A DNA stretch of 64,000 nt, taken from the NCBI GenBank assembly GCA_023078685.1, contig JALGAS010000007.1, forward strand, positions 2,356,001 through 2,420,000, in the 5' to 3' direction. Source of the DNA: Neopestalotiopsis rosae (Eukaryota > Ascomycota > Sordariomycetes > Amphisphaeriales > Sporocadaceae). Shown here piece after piece: positions 11,890-25,400 of the stretch (its first letter is position 1; each line of letters starts with the position of its first letter). The notes under the pieces are model-generated. The model had not been told where the DNA came from. It saw nothing but the letters and a program-made list of their open reading frames with translations, and searched no databases. A program made the translations under genes and the position numbers.

Positions 11890-12981
11890 GAGGAGAATTG
11901 CACAGCCAGTATATGCATCCTAGATGGGCGGCGATGTGGTGGCCATATATTCAAATAGCTGTTGCGTTTCTCTATCAGCTGAGGGTGACTTCTATGTTCG
12001 GTGTCAATGGCATCTGCAATTTTATCACCATCCTTCCGACAATTTGAAACAAGCAGTATGCCTTGCGAATTTGTAATAACATCATAGAAAAATATCTTCA
12101 CCTTATGCGGGTAAAAGACCGGCGAGGCTGAGTAGTAGGAGAGTAATGTCATCACACTGGTCAGGGTAATAAGAGCCTGCATCAAAATCCAATCCAGTAG
12201 GACGCGGCGCCTGAGGGATGCGCAAGGGATGCGCAAGGGATGCGCACCAATGGTTGGCTCAAGAGTTCTCTCAGCTAAACAAGGGCTAAACTCTAATTCC
12301 GCCGCATCTGGCCAGGGTATAGCTACGAGCTGTCACAGAGGAGGTCCGTGTCACCAACCAACTGGGAAGGCTGTATTATTCTCAGAAATGATATATATCC
12401 GCAAGGATGAGCCCTTTATATTTCCGAAAGACATCTCGTTTGAGCCGTTGGAACCATGACGACCGACCACTGAGACAATGCTGAGGGGCCAGGGCTCCGC
12501 AGAAGGTTTCATGCCTATGGAAATGATATATTGTCAAAACCGACGCTCCTGGCAATAGTCGAGTGACCTATTTCGAAAAGGTAACATTGCGTAGAGACTG
12601 TACGGGTTGTCATGGGCGAAAGATTAGATTCATTGGTATTCAAAGGTCGCCGAGCATAGTGTGTTCTTTCAAAATTGCATAACCAAATTTGTCATTATCG
12701 TTGTTCGGGCTAGGACTTATGTACTTTCGGCTGTCCTTCGAATACCTTTGGAGGCAGAGCCTGAATTAACTTGGATTGCCCAATATACAAATCAACTTCA
12801 CCGATCAGCTTTCCTAACAGAAATTTCGCTTGAAAAGATGGACTCGGTACACTACCTTTTCCCAGACATGTTTGCAGATTTGTGAATCATCCATGGTGTC
12901 TACTTTTGCGCGAAGCCGATAATCCCCTTTTTAATTGAATGTTCATGAGAACATCCCAAACCTTTCTCCTATTCGCTTAAA
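11890..12981. other. Intergenic stretch with a short tandem repeat
   Basis: No gene is supportable apart from weak short frames; the 11-bp tandem repeat at 12215-12246 is the only notable structure. Confidence 0.45.
12215..12246. repeat. 11-bp tandem repeat, about three copies
   Basis: The unit GGGATGCGCAA is repeated head to tail 2.9 times without mismatch. It is too short to classify. Confidence 0.7.
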
Positions 12982-14884
12982 CTACCAGTATATGTCGGTG
13001 CCATCCGTAAAAATATCGTAACCGATATCCACTAGTAAAGACGAAAACTCCTCTAGAACTTTATCGCCGGCCATGTTTGCGAGGTCCATGACGCTGAAGG
13101 CCTCATTTGTGTGGTCTTTTGGGAACCAAGTCGCCGTACTATATGTTCTCTTGTGAACGTCCACTTTTTTGCCCAATAGCCACTTTGCAGTATTCAAAGC
13201 CTTGCAGTAGATCGCCAAATGCAATGGAGTCCAACCATTAATATCGGCTGTCTCGAGAATGGCACGCTGTTGCGCGGCTCCGTCATGCGTGTTGCGATCG
13301 TTTATAGACAAGTCTGCCAATGCCTCAAGGGTCGAGACATTGTTCTGTAATGCTGCAACATGCAACGGAGAGCGGCCCCAAGTGGTGACATAACTGTCAG
13401 CAAGCGGCGAAGCACCGAGCTCTACAAGTTTGTAGACATCACTGGCAGTACCAAATGCCGCACATCTGTGCAGTGCCGTGAAACCCGAAGAGTCTTTGAT
13501 GTCATCAAACATTAAATGGTTCCGAAACATGGAGTAATACTCGTCCTTTGGCGACGTTTTGTTCCGGTCGAATAAGTGATGGAGTATCGACCATGATCCA
13601 GCGGAACAGTATTGCAAGTCCGCGCCGTAGCGCATAAGTAAACGCGCAATTTGCGAATTATTTTGCGCTACTGCAATCTGAATGGGTGAGCTGACAACCA
13701 CTGTTAGCTCTCTTGTTTATAAAGCGCAGCTTTAGCTCTGTCTTACTCTTGTAGTCGTTCAGCTGGTAGATTCGGGTCCGCTCCGGCTTGGAGAAGCAAC
13801 TGCACGATCTCAATTTGATCGTGTCTAATAGCAGTCTGGAGCACTTAGACGATGATAGCATATCGGACTAGAAACACTTACACTCAAAGCTGTACGATTT
13901 TCGAGTGTTGCATCATTAGGTCGAGCTTTCCCTGAAGTAAATAGCTGCTTCACTGTTGTGCTATTCCCCGATTTGCAAGCGTTGAGAATTGCCGCATCCT
14001 GAGGAATAAGACTGCGCAGACTAATAAGTGACGGAGATGATAAAATCTTTGCAAGGTATGGGAACGTCATCTGCATCTGAATTACGCGCGATCCATAAAT
14101 TTGAATAATCGCGGAGACGGAGTAGCGAGTATGCTCCCCGCCGACCTGGCAGTAGAGGAACTGAAGACTTTTGCCGCGTTGCCATTGTCGGATTTTCCCA
14201 GGTGAGGACTTGCTGTGAATCAAGGGTAGCTGTGGGGAAGATCCTGGTGGCTGTCTCGGACCGCTGTGTGGGTTTTCAGCTAGTGCGGATAGCCCATGCA
14301 GCTTTTCTGATAGCATATTGTTTGAGAGTATCGTCAGTCGTTCTGAAAGCTGTGTGATATCTGAAAGGGCAGTAAGCTGGAGATGACTATTTAAGTCAGC
14401 AAACCATAGATATAGCTGTTTTATAATGGCGCAAGACTCACGATAAATTGACAGCCAAAAAGACACCAAGCATGTTAATCGCTATATCGAGCTGATCTGT
14501 AAACGCCTCAAACTGCTCCTTTTTGCACGCCAACCTTATTTGGGCCCAGCCACGAAGTACAGGGTTTGCATTTTCGGCAGTACTTGCTAGATGTAGAGTA
14601 CCATGGATGATGTCTAGCTTGTCGGCGCAGATCTCGAGGCTCTGGTAAATACTCTGTACAACTCGGTGATTCACTTCTCCCTGACATGTCTGGCGATGTA
14701 ACAAGGCGTTGATATTTTCGTTGATGTCTATCAATAGTGCGATACTGCTTCGAAGCCGACGTATCTCTGCGGGCGCATCGCGGATTGAATCAAGGAATCT
14801 TTTGAGACGGATGGCGGTTTCGGCGAGTTGCACAGCAAGTGAAATGACGGCGAAGATGCTGGCAGCGCCACTAAGAGCATCCAT
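12982..14884 (-). CDS. Ankyrin-repeat protein with fungal STAND-type N-terminal domain
   Basis: Four exons, 14884-14442, 14386-13882, 13835-13747 and 13690-12982, join in phase to about 581 residues. The first 145 residues (MDALSGAASIFAVISLAVQLAETAIRL onward) are an amphipathic helical domain of the kind found at the N-terminus of fungal NLR/STAND-like proteins. The C-terminal half carries ankyrin repeats: TAIRHDQIEIVQLLLQAGADPN, SPIQIAVAQNNSQIARLLMRYGAD, FTALHRCAAFGTASDVYKLVELGA, SPLHVAALQNNVSTLEALADL and GWTPLHLAIYCKALNTAKWLL. No NACHT or NB-ARC P-loop is seen between the two parts, so this is the NTPase-less architecture. Such proteins are associated with heterokaryon incompatibility and innate recognition in fungi; the role here is inferred from architecture only. 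Confidence 0.75.
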
Positions 14885-17800
14885 GGGTACCTAAACCTTG
14901 TTTTGCAGCGCTCACAATATGGTTCGGTACCTGGTTTTAGCGCTTGTTGATCCGGACGGGAGCGGCTGGTGGTAGGGATGCGGCGATAATTCCAAACATT
15001 ACAGTGGGTCACGGATCATTACTCTGTGTATGTGTCCACGATATCCATATTCAGTTGCCCTTTAGATGTTGACGGAGTATTTCTGATAATCCTCTACACT
15101 CGATGCCTCAAGTTTATCACCTTCTCCCTCCATGTGCACACTGCGATCAGATTTCCGCCCGACAAGGCTCTATGGCACCGCCCTATGAAGAATTGGGCAG
15201 TGCTGCAGATATGATGGCCTGGACGCAAAGACGTTAGACTGCTTACCGAAACCATGCAGCAAGTTATTGGTTTGATTACAAAATTCTATGGTGGCGCAGG
15301 TAGAAGGGCGGAGGGTAGTATTATTGATCAATTTCAATTCCAAACCTCATTGATATCGGAATTCGGCGCAGCTCTGACGGCAGCAATGTTAGGTCTCAAG
15401 ATGATGCAACCTTCACAAGAGCTAGCTCCAATTGTCTTACGACACGCACAGGGGCTTTGAGCCGTCTTTTTGGCGGAGAAACACCGGCCGAACAATAGCA
15501 ATGCAAGGCAGTCTCTGTTTTCGTGAGCGCAAACATGATCTATACTTATTTTCAAAGAGAAAAGTTGATTTAAATTACTGGACCCAACCTCAAAGTCGTA
15601 TCATCGAGTGTGTGCGCGTGCGTGTGTGTGTTGGGGGAGGGTGGCTAAAATTATATGCCATTTCAGGTCAGGCTAGGAAGTTGAATGCACCGCACCGTAA
15701 GAGCTATGCAGATAACTTCCAATCCACCTTAGAAAGGTCGTTCTAGACATAAGTATGAATTCTTTTCAGGGTTCGAATCAAATCTAAGGACCCCGGAGTT
15801 CGTGAATAAGGTAGACTGGGGGTGAAAGAGGAAGAACGAAAAAGCAATGAACTGAGGGATGACAAAGCCAGTCTGTGTTGGCAACATATGCATGTGCCAT
15901 CAGGCAATTTTGTGACAGTCGATATATATACATTTCTGGACTCCACGAGTAGCCACGATGTCATGTAACTCAAGGGAGGGATTTTAAACAAAGCGTAGTG
16001 ATACTGGCATTCGACAACGCGCGAGCTTCCTAATGGCCCGAAGGGACGGACAGCCATCTGAACAAGATGGACGTGACCATGCATATTCTTTGCCTGATTG
16101 ACGTTATTCCACCTGTCATTATGGGTTCAAGAATCAAGAAGAAAAGAACACGGGCTGATTTCGTCACCTTATTACACGGATGCCAGAACATGACTGGCGG
16201 TAATCAAGTTGCTGTAATCTTCTTGGAGGATTATCCGAGCCCGCTCAATGCTAAAGGTAGGGCCAGCAACTTTCTTGAGAAACGGCTGTTCAGAACGGAA
16301 CAAGGGTTCATCTGCTGCTGGGAAAAAATGTCGCCCACCGCAGACTTCCTGATCGCTCCGAAGCAATGCCGTGCTCCAATGGAGATAATCAAAGAAGAGG
16401 TCATGATGATCCTATTTGAGCACAAGGCAGAGTCGAGCCCAAGTGATCCGAAAAGGTGTATGTTTCTTTGGAATTATAGTCGGCATCGCTGCACTCCATT
16501 TAGTGGTCGAAAACCCGTGCACTGTGAATGGGAGGTGAACATCCACCGTGAACTATGGATGAAGGTGATGGGAAATGCGTTGATGTTCGACGATCAAGAA
16601 TACATTAAGAACCTGTGATAAAAAGAAGAGAAGAAAAGAAAAGAAAAAATCCATCTACGTCAAGTGCCGGCTCAGGCTTTAGGGCCAGCAATATGGCACA
16701 AGGACTTCCAGAGTGGTCCCGAACACTTTGACATCTTCTCAAAGACAATCACAACTCACAAGAAATAATCAGAGTATGACTCGAAAAGATCGTTACATGG
16801 AGGAGGGAAGAGAGGAACGTATTTGTGAAATCATTCGGTCCCAAGTCGAGGTGATCTCACGACTCTTTGAATAAGAGGGGAATATATAGCGTTCCGGGTA
16901 GCCAAGGAGCCTATGTCATGGCGGTAATAACCCTCAAACCTTACCTCTCAATCTCCACAACTTGCAGCCGGCGACCTTTAAGACAGTCATTTGCCCTAAA
17001 AGTCTCTATGTAGGGTTCGGGAAGCCACCAGTTGTCTAGCCCATTTGTTTGGCAAAACTTGTAAGTCAGGCCTTTTCCTTTTCGGAGGTTTTGGTTGTGG
17101 AGTTATTGTTTACGCGAATTCCGCCTGGGTACGATTATTTAAAGAACATGAGGCTCAAATTTGTAGTCTGCAGCTTCAAAACCTGTGATGATACATGGTT
17201 CCGTCACCGATGTCAATAAACTCACGGGAGCTGCATTTTTTGGACAATACTTGAACCAAAGTGAACTTCACCAATGGAGCTGGGGTTATTGGGGGTTCAT
17301 TATTATAGCTTGAAGGCTTTTGGTACCAGTATCGTGAGGGAGGTTATCATTGAGATATATCGACACGAAGATTAAGATACCACGACCTTAGTACCATACT
17401 CATCGTCCGGCTATACGAAGACCCTGACGATGGACCCTAAATATCGAATCAAGGGAGGTGTCTATGCAGGAACATTATACCCTTGGATGTGACTGAAATC
17501 CAAGACCTAAAGGTCACATGTAGCACACTAACCCTACAGCCGACGTGACTTGATCCAGGTTCGAACGCGACGCCACTCTAAGATGGTCGGAACCTGACGA
17601 GACTGTTGATCGCGATGATATTGGATACCTATGCTTGACATGGGACATATTGCATGCGCCCTCAATGGCCTCAGAGCTAAAGCAGCATTGGTGATGTTGC
17701 TACAGTGGCTACCCTTACCCCGAGAATGATAATGCCGAAAGGAACATTAAAGACCATATTTGTAGTTATGGCCATTGCTAGATGTTGTATGTGCAAGGAT

Positions 17801-19179
17801 GTTAGGCAGCAGAGAAGGGCTGCAAAGCAGAGATACATCCATCTTCCTGGGGACAAGAGGGGTGGGTGTATTGATGCTCGTGGAAGGATGAATTCCCCGT
17901 GCTACCATCCAGCTTTCAGCAAGCAATATGTACTGCCTCCAGGCTATGGACATATTACTGGCCTCTCTCGGTACCCCAGAGCTAGTAGATTAGCGATCAG
18001 ATTAGCGAGGCTTGCATGGTGATCCAGAGTAGGTACCACGACCACCTGGATAATCTTAGATACCTACCTAGGTAGATAGGCATCCGCAGTAATCAGAGGT
18101 TTGACTTCTGGGGTCTCGGCACATGTTGAAGACATGTGATATTGACATGGCCTGTCCATACGTCATGCTCAGCAGAGCCAAAGCCTTAACTGCCCGAAGA
18201 CTGCAGATCCAAGCTTGACATACATAATGCATATCTAGCTACTACAAAATGCTAGTCGGAGCGATGTAGTTTTTCAAGCAGTATGAATTGCCCGTATTCA
18301 AGTTCATCTCTCAAGGAGTCATTTTATCGTGACAAATCCACCTCCACCCCACACACACTCCTTCTTCAAGAAGCCCTACATTGTAAGGCTGGGATGCCGC
18401 TAATGCAGCATAGTGCTGAGCGCCACTCAAAGCCAAAGTCGGTGCATCTGAATGGTAGTGCAGCCACTAAGGTAGCCGTGCAGCGCTAGCGCAACAAGGA
18501 GGGACGCACAATTCTTAGGTAGTATAGCGCAACTTCATATGCATCACTTTTGGCATAAGCCCTTCTGGGTAGTCTGTTGACAGTCAGGACACTGGTTAGA
18601 CCCTTCCTCTGATATGAGCGTGTGATATTTACCGAGTGATAGGCTTCATGAAGCATCAAGGTTGTTTTGGCGAGCGCAGCGTAGTGATGCTTCCATGGCT
18701 TTGAAATGCGTGCTACTCAGATTTTGGAGTACCAGCGTATGTTTCAGTTATTTCGTCAATTCCATTTGTGGTCTCTCCACGCAGGATCACGGGGGTGACT
18801 GGTCCCGAAATTCGCATAGACACTGTGTAATGTGATAATCAAGTGACCAAGGTAGTGAACGCAAGCCGCCGGGCCATAATCTTATCAATGCATACTGACT
18901 GCCGACAGCATTTTAGACTACTCCACAGACATCATGAGATCACGATATATCCACAGTAGGGTCCTATCGTAATTCACTATGTTGGTGCATTGCTAAGAGT
19001 GCTATATTCCATGGCTCACATGCTTTGTCTTTTTCACAGCTATAGCACAGCTGTTACCACCCTGGGTTTGATGTATCGATTGCACTACTGAACTGATCCG
19101 GCACAAAGCGGCGGACATATCACAGACCTGTTAGATAGCAATGGCCATTCCTTCAAGCGTAGCATGATATGAGTGAAAG
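14885..19179. other. 4.3-kb gene-poor stretch
   Basis: No confident gene. A GT-rich low-complexity patch lies at about 15608-15632, an A/G-rich tract at 16619-16652, and a palindromic CTACCTAGGTAG at about 18065-18076. A 183-codon frame at 16067-16618 has no recognisable domain and was not called. Confidence 0.45.
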
Positions 19180-19637
19180 ATGGTTCGAATATCTCTTATC
19201 ATACTTCTCCCTCTCCTTTTTCACTTCATCCAAAATTCTCAGTCTTCACACAACATTATTCCCCAAACGGCTTCTCGTGCCACCTATCAGCCAAACCATA
19301 ATTTCCGTAAGACACGACGCACGTCAACGACGAAAACTCATGGATGCGCTTATCGGCTTGACCGTAAACGAATAATTGAGTAGTCATGCCTGCTTTTAAG
19401 TCTCTCATAGCCGGACCATCTGTTCTCGCCACGACGTCTGACAGTTTCCACACTTCAACCTTTCCCAGCCCAACACACGAGCTGATACACAGAGCCGAGG
19501 GGACCGAAAACGAGTCAGTAAAAGGGTCTTTCTGCTAAATACCAAGTACTGACATTCGCAACCATAGATCTGACGAGGATGAATGCACCTGCTTACAGGG
19601 TTGTCTTCAAGGTCAAGGTTGCAGATCACCATCATAA
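19180..19637 (+). CDS. Small secreted cysteine-rich protein, paralogue A
   Basis: Three exons, 19180-19306, 19411-19513 and 19568-19637, give 99 residues. Donors are GTAAGA and GTCAGT and acceptors CTCATAG and ACCATAG, with a CTGAC branch site in intron 2; all joins keep frame. Exon 1 starts with a typical secretory signal (MVRISLIILLPLLFHFIQNSQS). The middle is Ser/Thr/Pro-rich. Exon 3 ends with the motif DECTCLQGCLQGQGCRSPS, cysteine spacing C-x-C-x3-C-x5-C, directly before the stop. A second gene at 32258-32596 shares this C-terminus, the preceding ELI.R.EG block and the GTCAGT donor, which is strong internal evidence that the model is real. The function is unknown; the layout (signal peptide, disposable middle, short Cys-rich tail) is that of a secreted effector-like or processed-peptide precursor. 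Confidence 0.6.
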
Positions 19638-21080
19638 TACATATTACGAAATATCTGTAGTTCCACCCACGACTGTTTTTAAGGAAATCAAATTGTCAAA
19701 GAGGATCTGACGGCTTCGACTGATCCCAATACTGGAAATTGTACACAAACCTTGCGATAATACCGCCTGATTATGAGACTCCGTCGCTGAGAGCCAACAT
19801 GAGGCATGATCTTCTATGCCGTTACTGAGGAGACGGAAAACCGGAAGAACTTTTTATGATTATCAACATAAGCACTATCGAGACCTGAGTCTTTCAACAT
19901 CATGTTTCCAGGTCATCGAGGCCAAAGTCTACGATGATTGAATCTCGACCTCGTGCAACGGTGGATTCCTCCGCCGACTGTGGTGAGACCAGGAGCGAGA
20001 TGGACGCTGCTATCGACTGTCACTTCACCGCTGATGAAGAGGGAAGATGATTCTTGATGACCTCAAGTTCCATCGTGAGCTCTCTGCAGACGTTGAAAAT
20101 GATTTCGAGGCTACGAAGAGCCATTCTCATTATATCCGTCCTGTCAATGGACCCCTATGTTGATTTGATTGAGGAATCGGACGCCGTCTGCCCGGCGAAT
20201 TGGAAAGGACAATCACGGAGAAGGTTCCAGTCTGTAACTTTTCTCTCAATGAGCATACATATAGGCAGGGTTGATAGATGTTTGTGCGCTTGACTTTAAC
20301 ATAAGCCGTACTGATCGGCCTGGGTTCAACGACAGGAGTTATGGCTTCATCCATTTCATGTCGGTCAGTAACATGGCCACCAAATATTACGAGACATTAT
20401 TCCTTGATACAAATGATGCAATAACAGGTAGAATCCAAGAGGATCTACAGCAGCGAAAATCATATGTGAAACAATAAATTTGAGGACCCTTTCCTAATGG
20501 TGCCACACTACGCAGCCACAACACGGCACGTCACGATGAGCTTCAGCCCAACCTGTGACCGCCGAACATGGACCCGCTGCGTCATTCTCTGTATACATAT
20601 GCATAAATGCCACAATTTGCCTGTCTACGATATGGGTTGATAGGGGAATTTGATTTAATGTGATTTTGTGCTGGTCGCACATCCCACGAGCAAGGTAAGC
20701 AAAGGTCGTAATTGCTATTCAAGAACGAGGATATGAAAACAAATGATGCGGAGAATCATCAATAGAAAAGTGCATTATATACTCCACCTCAACTCGAAAA
20801 CACATTAAGAAAACTTTCAAATTTCAAACATCAATGCATCCATATTGCTATTCTTTTCCAATCCTTTTTTGTATTCCCGCCAGGGTTTACGGGTCAGTCG
20901 TTTGTGGACGCTCTAGATGCCAGGAGACCATGATCATTGATGTTACTGCACTTTCCGCACTATGCCCTAAATACCCCATCCAACCAACCCCGCCCGCGGA
21001 ATTAGCGATGTCGGATTGCATCGGTAATGCGGGGTAGCCTAAGGCTCCGCCACCACTTAATATCTATTATGAGCTAGGTA
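19638..21080. other. Intergenic stretch up to the repeat island
   Basis: Two short frames in different phases at about 19935-20047 and 20047-20163 look protein-like (acidic, balanced composition) but do not join without a frameshift and match nothing I recognise. They may be a decayed gene. The remainder appears non-coding, and composition turns strongly AT-rich from about 21040. Confidence 0.35.
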
Positions 21081-21106
21081 ACGTAGTCTATAAGTGAGCT
21101 GGCCAC
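21081..21106 (+). repeat. Left terminal inverted repeat of the Fot1-like relic
   Basis: Pairs with 28668-28693. Just inside it, AAGTGAGCTGGC is repeated (21092-21103 and 21109-21120), the doubled subterminal motif also seen in the other pogo-like element at 29422. Confidence 0.8.
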
Positions 21107-21945
21107 CCAAGTGAGCTGGCTATTTATATAAATAAAAGCTTGAATATAACGCGATTTCGCAATTATAACGCCGTAAATTAATTAAAATTATTTAGAATAC
21201 TCTTGCCTAAATAATTTTATTTTTATTTAGCAAATTCGCGTATTATACCCGGTTTTTCCGCATACGCTATAGCGCCGTTACCGTGGCTGGCTACGGTTTA
21301 ATTTAATATTATTTCTATATATTTCTTATTATATTTGCTACGTAACGTCTTTTTTATTTTAAATAGCTTATATATTTTATAAATTAGGTGATTTTTTAAG
21401 CCGGATTCGTATTTTTTTAGCTTTGCGCCGCTTGCTAATTAAAATATTTATTTTTCGGAATTTAGCGATTTTAGCTTAAAATAAGGCTATTTTATATATA
21501 ATATTCCGCGCTTTTTTCGAAAATTAATCGATAATATCGTAAATCGATATCGGTAAGCTATTTTAATATTTAGCGATTCGGGTTTTAATAAATTCGGATT
21601 ACGAAATAGCTTCGGTTAAGTTATTTAGCGTTTAAAAAGCTTAAAAAAGGGTTTCTTGCGTAAAAAGCCGGGAAAATATTAAAATTTATAATTTTATATT
21701 TAGCTTTATAATAACGATATTTAGGCTTAAAAATATAAGCCTAGCTTTTTAAAAGCTTATACGAATATTGCTTTCGGTAAAGCTTTTTTTAAACGCGTCG
21801 CAAAATGCCGGAAAAAAGTCCTTTTTCGTAATATGCGAAATCCGGGCTCGGACGAGCTTTTTAATTTGCGTACCGTAAGCCTTTTTTAATAGCGCAAAAT
21901 ATATTATATTTAATAGCTAAAAAATATAAAAAAAATATGCAAATA

Positions 21946-22417
21946 TGTTGCACGGATGTTATACAGCATCGAATAGTGCATAAAATTAGCATTATAACGA
22001 TATATAAATCGTTATAATAGCTATAAAGGCTGTAAAGATATCGGTTATTAACGATATCTTTAACGTTCGGTAAAGCCCCACTAAGTGGTGGCCATTGCGG
22101 TGGCAACACTATAGGGTAGCCCCACCCAAATACCTTCTATAGTATTCCACCACTTTCCTTGATTATAAATCAACCGTATTATTAATTAACTTGATTATAA
22201 ATTAATTTAATTAATAATATATTCCAGAATGTTCTTATTGGTTGGTTTTATAGGTATAAAAGGGAGTTATTCTACCTGTAATTAGTTTACTTTCTTTCTG
22301 TCCTTAAGCTTCAATAAAACCACGTTTTTCAGCCTATACCAGACGATTCTACGAATCCTATAGTTGAACGCTTCCCTGTGCCTAAGGTATATGATTACCT
22401 AATCAGACCTTAGAATA
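21946..22417 (+). repeat. 5' LTR of the Copia element
   Basis: Starts TGTTGCACGG and ends TTAGAATA. A GGTATAAAAGGG TATA box lies at about 22252-22263 and an AATAAAA polyadenylation-like signal at about 22313. It differs from the 3' LTR at 20 of 472 positions, all C/T on this strand. The TG...TA ends suggest the usual CA end was changed to TA by C-to-T mutation. Confidence 0.95.
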
Positions 22418-22436
22418 GGTTATGAGCCCGGTCCGG
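22418..22436 (+). promoter_or_regulatory. Primer-binding site complementary to the initiator tRNA-Met anticodon arm
   Basis: GGTTATGAGCCCGG starts immediately after the LTR. Its reverse complement, CCGGGCTCATAACC, is the anticodon stem-loop text of eukaryotic initiator tRNA-Met (CAT anticodon). Drosophila copia and yeast Ty5 are known to prime with such a half-tRNA instead of the tRNA 3' end. Confidence 0.7.
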
Positions 22437-25400
22437 TATAATACTATACCTGGATACCGGACTTTATAATCGAAAAACTATAAACCACGCCCGAAACGGT
22501 TAACCTTACCCGTTATAGCCACATAACGGCTAAAAGGTTAACTTTTAAGTTTCGGAAACGCGTTATAGTGGCCGATTATAGGCAGTATACTGCATTATAT
22601 TGCATTATAGGCTATATACCTTAATAAAAGGTATAAATCGAAAACTATAGCCGCTCTCCCGAACGAGCTATAAGTCACTTAGTGTAGACTTCGGAATTCC
22701 GCTATAGTGGCCGATTGCTGCATTAGGAAAGCAGCGTTACCCGTTTTACGGATTATTTATACGATACTTTATCGTATACTTAAAGGTCTTTACCTTTATT
22801 TCGACGAATCCTTTACCGTTTGTAACGATTTGTATATCGTTATAACGGGAAAATTTAGGCAAAATGGATGGTATTATACGTGCCTTATCCGGTTGCCAAA
22901 TGCCGGAGAAATAGAAACTCTCTGGTTCGGATAACTGGAATACGTGGAAATCCATTATATAGTTATATATGAAGCTGTTGGGTATAGACGGTTTTTTCGA
23001 AAAACCTGAAACGTATATCGGTATAACCGAGATATAAAAAGCCCAAGCGTTGCTTCTGATTCGTTAAAATTTAACGAACGAACCGTTAAGTTTGATTTTC
23101 GATGAATTTGATCCGTATAAGGCTTTATCGACTTTATAATTAGCCTATTAAGGCACCGGTCCCGTCCTTCGACAGCAGCTATACCTCGAATTCTATATTA
23201 TAAAATTCGAGAATTATAACTCGTTAAACGAGTTTATTTCCAGTTTTAAAAGCTATTTATCCAAGCTTTTAAACGTTGGGGCAAAGATCGACGATATCGA
23301 TTAAAAGACGATTTTTATAGCCGCCCTTTAGTTAGCCTACCTTATATGGGCAGATCGTTAAAGAAGTGCCTTACGGTTATTTACACCCTTTGATTTGGAA
23401 AGTCTAATAACCGATATATTAGACGAAAACCGACGGGATCTAGATTCGGTAATGGGAAATTCTTATTTTACGGGTAATAAGAATAAGTCCCGAAATTCCC
23501 GGACTAATTAAAATCGATGGGAATCCAAAAGCGGAAAGAAACGGTGGAATTCGAATAAATCGAATAATTCGAATAATTCGAATAAGTCGAATAAGCCGAA
23601 TATTTCGACTTTATCCACCCGTTCCTCGAATAAGTCATAAAATCGAGGAAAACCACTACGTGATTCCGAAGAAACCACCGAAGAAGAATTATTTTATTCT
23701 TTTTCGGATATTCCGAATAATCGGAAATTTAATACCGTTCTACGAGACTGGTGGCTATACGATATTGGTTCTTCGAAGCATATTGCGAATAATAAGAAAT
23801 TATTCGTCGAATTTACCGAAAAAACCGGTTTACCACCGGTTATTACGGGTGGTGGAAAAGTATTTCTAAAAGGAATAGGAAAAATCGTTTTTTTATTCTA
23901 AATTAACCGGGAAATACGTAAAATTACGTTATTAAACGTATTTTATATTCCGGAATTTCCGCTAAATATTATGTCCGGCCAGCTTTATTATTAGAAAGGT
24001 GGTATTATAAGCGGGAATAAATTTTGCGATTTTAAGAATCGTCCGTTTGCTACGTTAAATTAAGGAAAACGTGGTTTTTTTCTTTACGTAGCAAATAAAT
24101 CGGAACCCGATATGGCTTATTTAGCTATAAATCCACTAAAAATAGTGGAAAAAGCCCGTATACTCGACGTGGCTTACCCGGAACCGGAATCGGTAAAGAA
24201 ATCCGATAATTTTACGGATTTCGAAGAAGTCGAATTATTAAATAATAATTCGAATTTCCTTATAGCTACGGAACGATGGCATAAGGTTTTTGGCTACCCT
24301 AGCTTCGATATTTTAGCTAAAATAGCTAAAATAACTGCTGGTATACCGAAGGGGGAAATAAAAAAGGAAGATTTCTATTGCGAATCTTGCCTTTCGGGTA
24401 AAATTACCCGTAACTAAGCCCGTATTAATCCTAATCGGGCAGATATACCACTATATCGAATTTGCATCGATACGGTATATATTACCCTATCTAGCTATTC
24501 CGGTTATAATTATATAACCGGCTTTACCGATGATAAAACCGGCTTCCGTGACGTGGAGTTTTCTAAGGAAAAGTCTGAAATATTCGATATCGTTATTAAG
24601 AAAATCGAATATTATAAAATATAATTCGGTCGATACCCGAATGTGATTCGCATGGATAACGGTAGGGAGTTTTCCCCGGTTAAATTAAACGATTATTTAA
24701 CCGGAAAAGGGATTATTTTCGAACCTATTATTCCGTATATACCGGAATAAAACGGTATTGCCGAAAGGACGAATCGAATTATTATCGAAAAAACCCGTAC
24801 GGTTTTTATCGATTTATAATTCCCGAAAAACCTTTGGGAATTCGTTGTAAAAGCCGTTGTTTATTTAGTAAATATTACGGCTATATCGTCCGGTTAGCTT
24901 ACCCCTTACTAGGAATTTTACGATTATTTCTGGCTATAACGGGATAATAAGCCTGACGTATCTATTATCCATGCCCTTGGAACGCCTGTTTTGGTATATA
25001 AATTAAAAGAAAATCGGGTCACTTCCGATAAATTCGGTAATATTACCGAAAACGGAAAGATAATCGGCTATAGTGGTAATAAAATTTACTACGTCTATAT
25101 TGCTGATCGACCGTATAAATCACGAATTATACGGACCTCCTATATTCGATTATTACCGGAAGATCGAAAAGAGGGGGAGAATTCACAGGATTCGGATAAT
25201 TTTTAGAATTTACATAATTCGGAGAATTTATAGCATTCTAATGATTTTCGAACCACCGTTCCGGGGAATCGAACCTCGAACCCCACGGCAGAAGCCGCAA
25301 ATATTAACCGTTACGCTAAGTCGGATAATTTAATTATCGGTTTATTTGAGAACGAAAGTTAAGGGATTAATAGCCTTTATAACCTCCGGTTAAGGGAAGA

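Noticed and set aside
11847..12236. 129-codon minus-strand frame upstream of the multi-TM gene
   Set aside because: It begins in an 11-bp tandem repeat, overlaps the start of the neighbouring gene in another frame, and has no family features.
16067..16618. 183-codon plus-strand frame in a gene-poor stretch
   Set aside because: No domain, signal peptide, promoter or intron context; the composition is compatible with chance.
17700..18022. 105-codon plus frame in the gene-poor stretch
   Set aside because: No domain and no supporting context.
19935..20163. Two acidic protein-like frames in different phases
   Set aside because: They cannot be joined without an unsupported frameshift and match nothing I know.
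25240..25325. Calling a tRNA gene on the minus strand inside Copia pol
   Set aside because: A and B boxes are present, but the anticodon stem and acceptor stem are defective; reported as an observation, not a gene.
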